Source: Humidesulfovibrio mexicanus
Lineage (GTDB): Bacteria; Desulfobacterota; Desulfovibrionia; Desulfovibrionales; Desulfovibrionaceae
Length of the DNA stretch: 64,000 nt
NCBI RefSeq assembly: GCF_900188225.1
Contig: NZ_FZOC01000004.1
Coordinates: 99,537 to 163,536, forward strand
Direction: 5' to 3'
The position numbers and the translations under genes are program-made. The notes under the pieces are model-generated. The model made no database searches. It was not told the DNA's origin and saw only the letters and a list, made by a program, of their open reading frames with translations. The first letter of the stretch is position 1, and every line of letters starts with the position of its first letter. This document shows positions 63,393 through 64,000 of this stretch, piece after piece.

Positions 63393-64000
63393 ATGAGTCC
63401 CATCCGCGCCCCGCGCCCCGTCCGTTCCGGACGCGCCTTCACCCGGCCCAAACGGTCCGACGCCCACCGGGTCGGCTCCCCTGCGGTCCGCGAGGCCACG
63501 GGCCGCACGCCTGCCGCCGGGCCCGCCGCCGCTTCCGGGCCCGCCGCCGCTTCCGGGCCGGCCTTGCCCCGCGCGCCCTGGCCGGACCTCGCCCCGCTGG
63601 TGGACGGCACGCCGCCAGGCCGCCTGCCGCACAAGCAGGCCCGGCTGTGGAGCCTGGTGCTGCGCGCGCGCCGCGTGCCGCACCGCGTGCGCAATTTGCC
63701 CGGAGGCTACACCATCCAGACGCCCCAGCGCTTCGCCCGGCAGGCCGTTGAGGAGATCCTGCTCTACCACAAGGAAAACCTGACCCCGCACCCGGACATC
63801 CCCCTCACTGATCCCCAGGAGCGCGTCCGGCCCACGGTGGCGGCCATGCTGGCGCTCTGCGCGTTTTATTCCCTGACCCAGCGCCCCTGGCCGGGCCTGG
63901 GCTCCTACCCGCAGTACTGGCACAGCGTTGGCGTGGCCGACGCCTCGGCCATGCTGGACGGCCAGTTGTGGCGCGCGGCCACGGCCCTGACCCTGCACGC
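63393..64000 (+). CDS. Rhomboid family intramembrane protease, N-terminal part (runs off the window)
   Basis: An open frame of 202 codons runs from the ATG at 63393 to the window edge. Residues 1-60 are Arg/Pro/Ala-rich, with repeated GPAAAS units. Residues 85-150 have a soluble domain with LPGGYTIQTPQRFARQAVEEIL. A hydrophobic helix (VAAMLALCAFYSL) follows, and then ADASAMLDGQLWRAATALTLHA, which matches the loop-1 WR region of rhomboids. The active-site Ser and His would lie beyond the edge. No strong ribosome binding site is seen, so the exact start is uncertain. Confidence 0.75.
   Translation, partial: MSPIRAPRPVRSGRAFTRPKRSDAHRVGSPAVREATGRTPAAGPAAASGPAAASGPALPRAPWPDLAPLVDGTPPGRLPHKQARLWSLVLRARRVPHRVRNLPGGYTIQTPQRFARQAVEEILLYHKENLTPHPDIPLTDPQERVRPTVAAMLALCAFYSLTQRPWPGLGSYPQYWHSVGVADASAMLDGQLWRAATALTLH

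Noticed and set aside
63521-63560. Short GC-rich repeats in the rhomboid N-terminus
   Set aside because: Only two near copies of an 18-base unit; too short to be claimed as a separate element.
63108-63998. Minus-strand open frame over the rhomboid start
   Set aside because: Low-complexity Gly/Arg-rich product; the plus-strand frame shows rhomboid sequence and continues off the window.

Overview
The window is a GC-rich, gene-dense piece of a bacterial chromosome. Its content points to a Desulfovibrio-type sulfate reducer (Desulfovibrionaceae, Desulfobacterota). The signs are a free-standing IMP cyclohydrolase instead of bifunctional PurH, a small ferredoxin with the CxxDxxCxxxCP cluster motif, a MoeA fused to a periplasmic-binding-like domain, a flgBC-fliEFGHI operon behind a sigma-54-type promoter, and small proteins such as the DUF1844 family. 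This assignment is by recognition only; no rRNA or other decisive marker gene is present.

Layout. 1-3.6 kb: a lipoprotein fragment, a family 2 glycosyltransferase, a Sua5/YrdC tRNA-modification protein, and a Nudix hydrolase behind a sigma-54-like promoter and a strong stem-loop. 3.7-7.3 kb: glycogen metabolism (glgA, a one-domain CBM48 protein, malQ). 7.3-9.6 kb: groES-groEL with a clear terminator. 9.6-16.6 kb: lepB, ruvX overlapping mltG, moeA fusion, argC with a DUF1844 gene, plsY. 16.6-18.4 kb: an accessory insert with an AT-rich RelA/SpoT-type synthetase, a diverged second copy of the hflX 3' end, and a papain-like protein. 18.4-21.5 kb: hflX (probable AUC start), IMP cyclohydrolase with a structured leader, a TPR protein. 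21.8-27.9 kb: flagellar basal body and export genes. 27.9-34.2 kb: a degenerate peptidase-MA-like protein, a DUF2784 membrane protein, a diguanylate cyclase, a NYN nuclease, AsmA and a MerR regulator. 34.3-35.5 kb: an orphan gene and a toxin-antitoxin cassette bracketed by two copies of one terminator. 35.5-42.5 kb: translation genes (pheT, pheS, rplT, rpmI, infC, thrS, tRNA-Val). 42.6-47.3 kb: HEAT, TPR, YkgJ-type and ferredoxin genes, and an M29 aminopeptidase. 47.4-55.3 kb: a five-gene signalling operon (two periplasmic binding proteins, a multi-PAS histidine kinase, a receiver, a receiver-HD-GYP protein), with a PilZ gene facing it. 55.5-64 kb: tRNA-Arg, two small enzymes, a tightly overlapped lysE-xseA-M23-xseB-ispA-dxs operon, and the start of a rhomboid gene.

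How the parts connect. Housekeeping genes form compact, translationally coupled operons. Cyclic-di-GMP signalling recurs as a diguanylate cyclase, an HD-GYP protein and a PilZ protein. The two accessory cassettes, at hflX and at pheT, share one architecture: each lies just past the 3' end of a conserved gene and is bracketed by a duplicate of that 3' end (coding tail or terminator). Two translation-related genes, infC and possibly hflX, appear to use non-AUG, non-GUG start codons behind good Shine-Dalgarno sequences.
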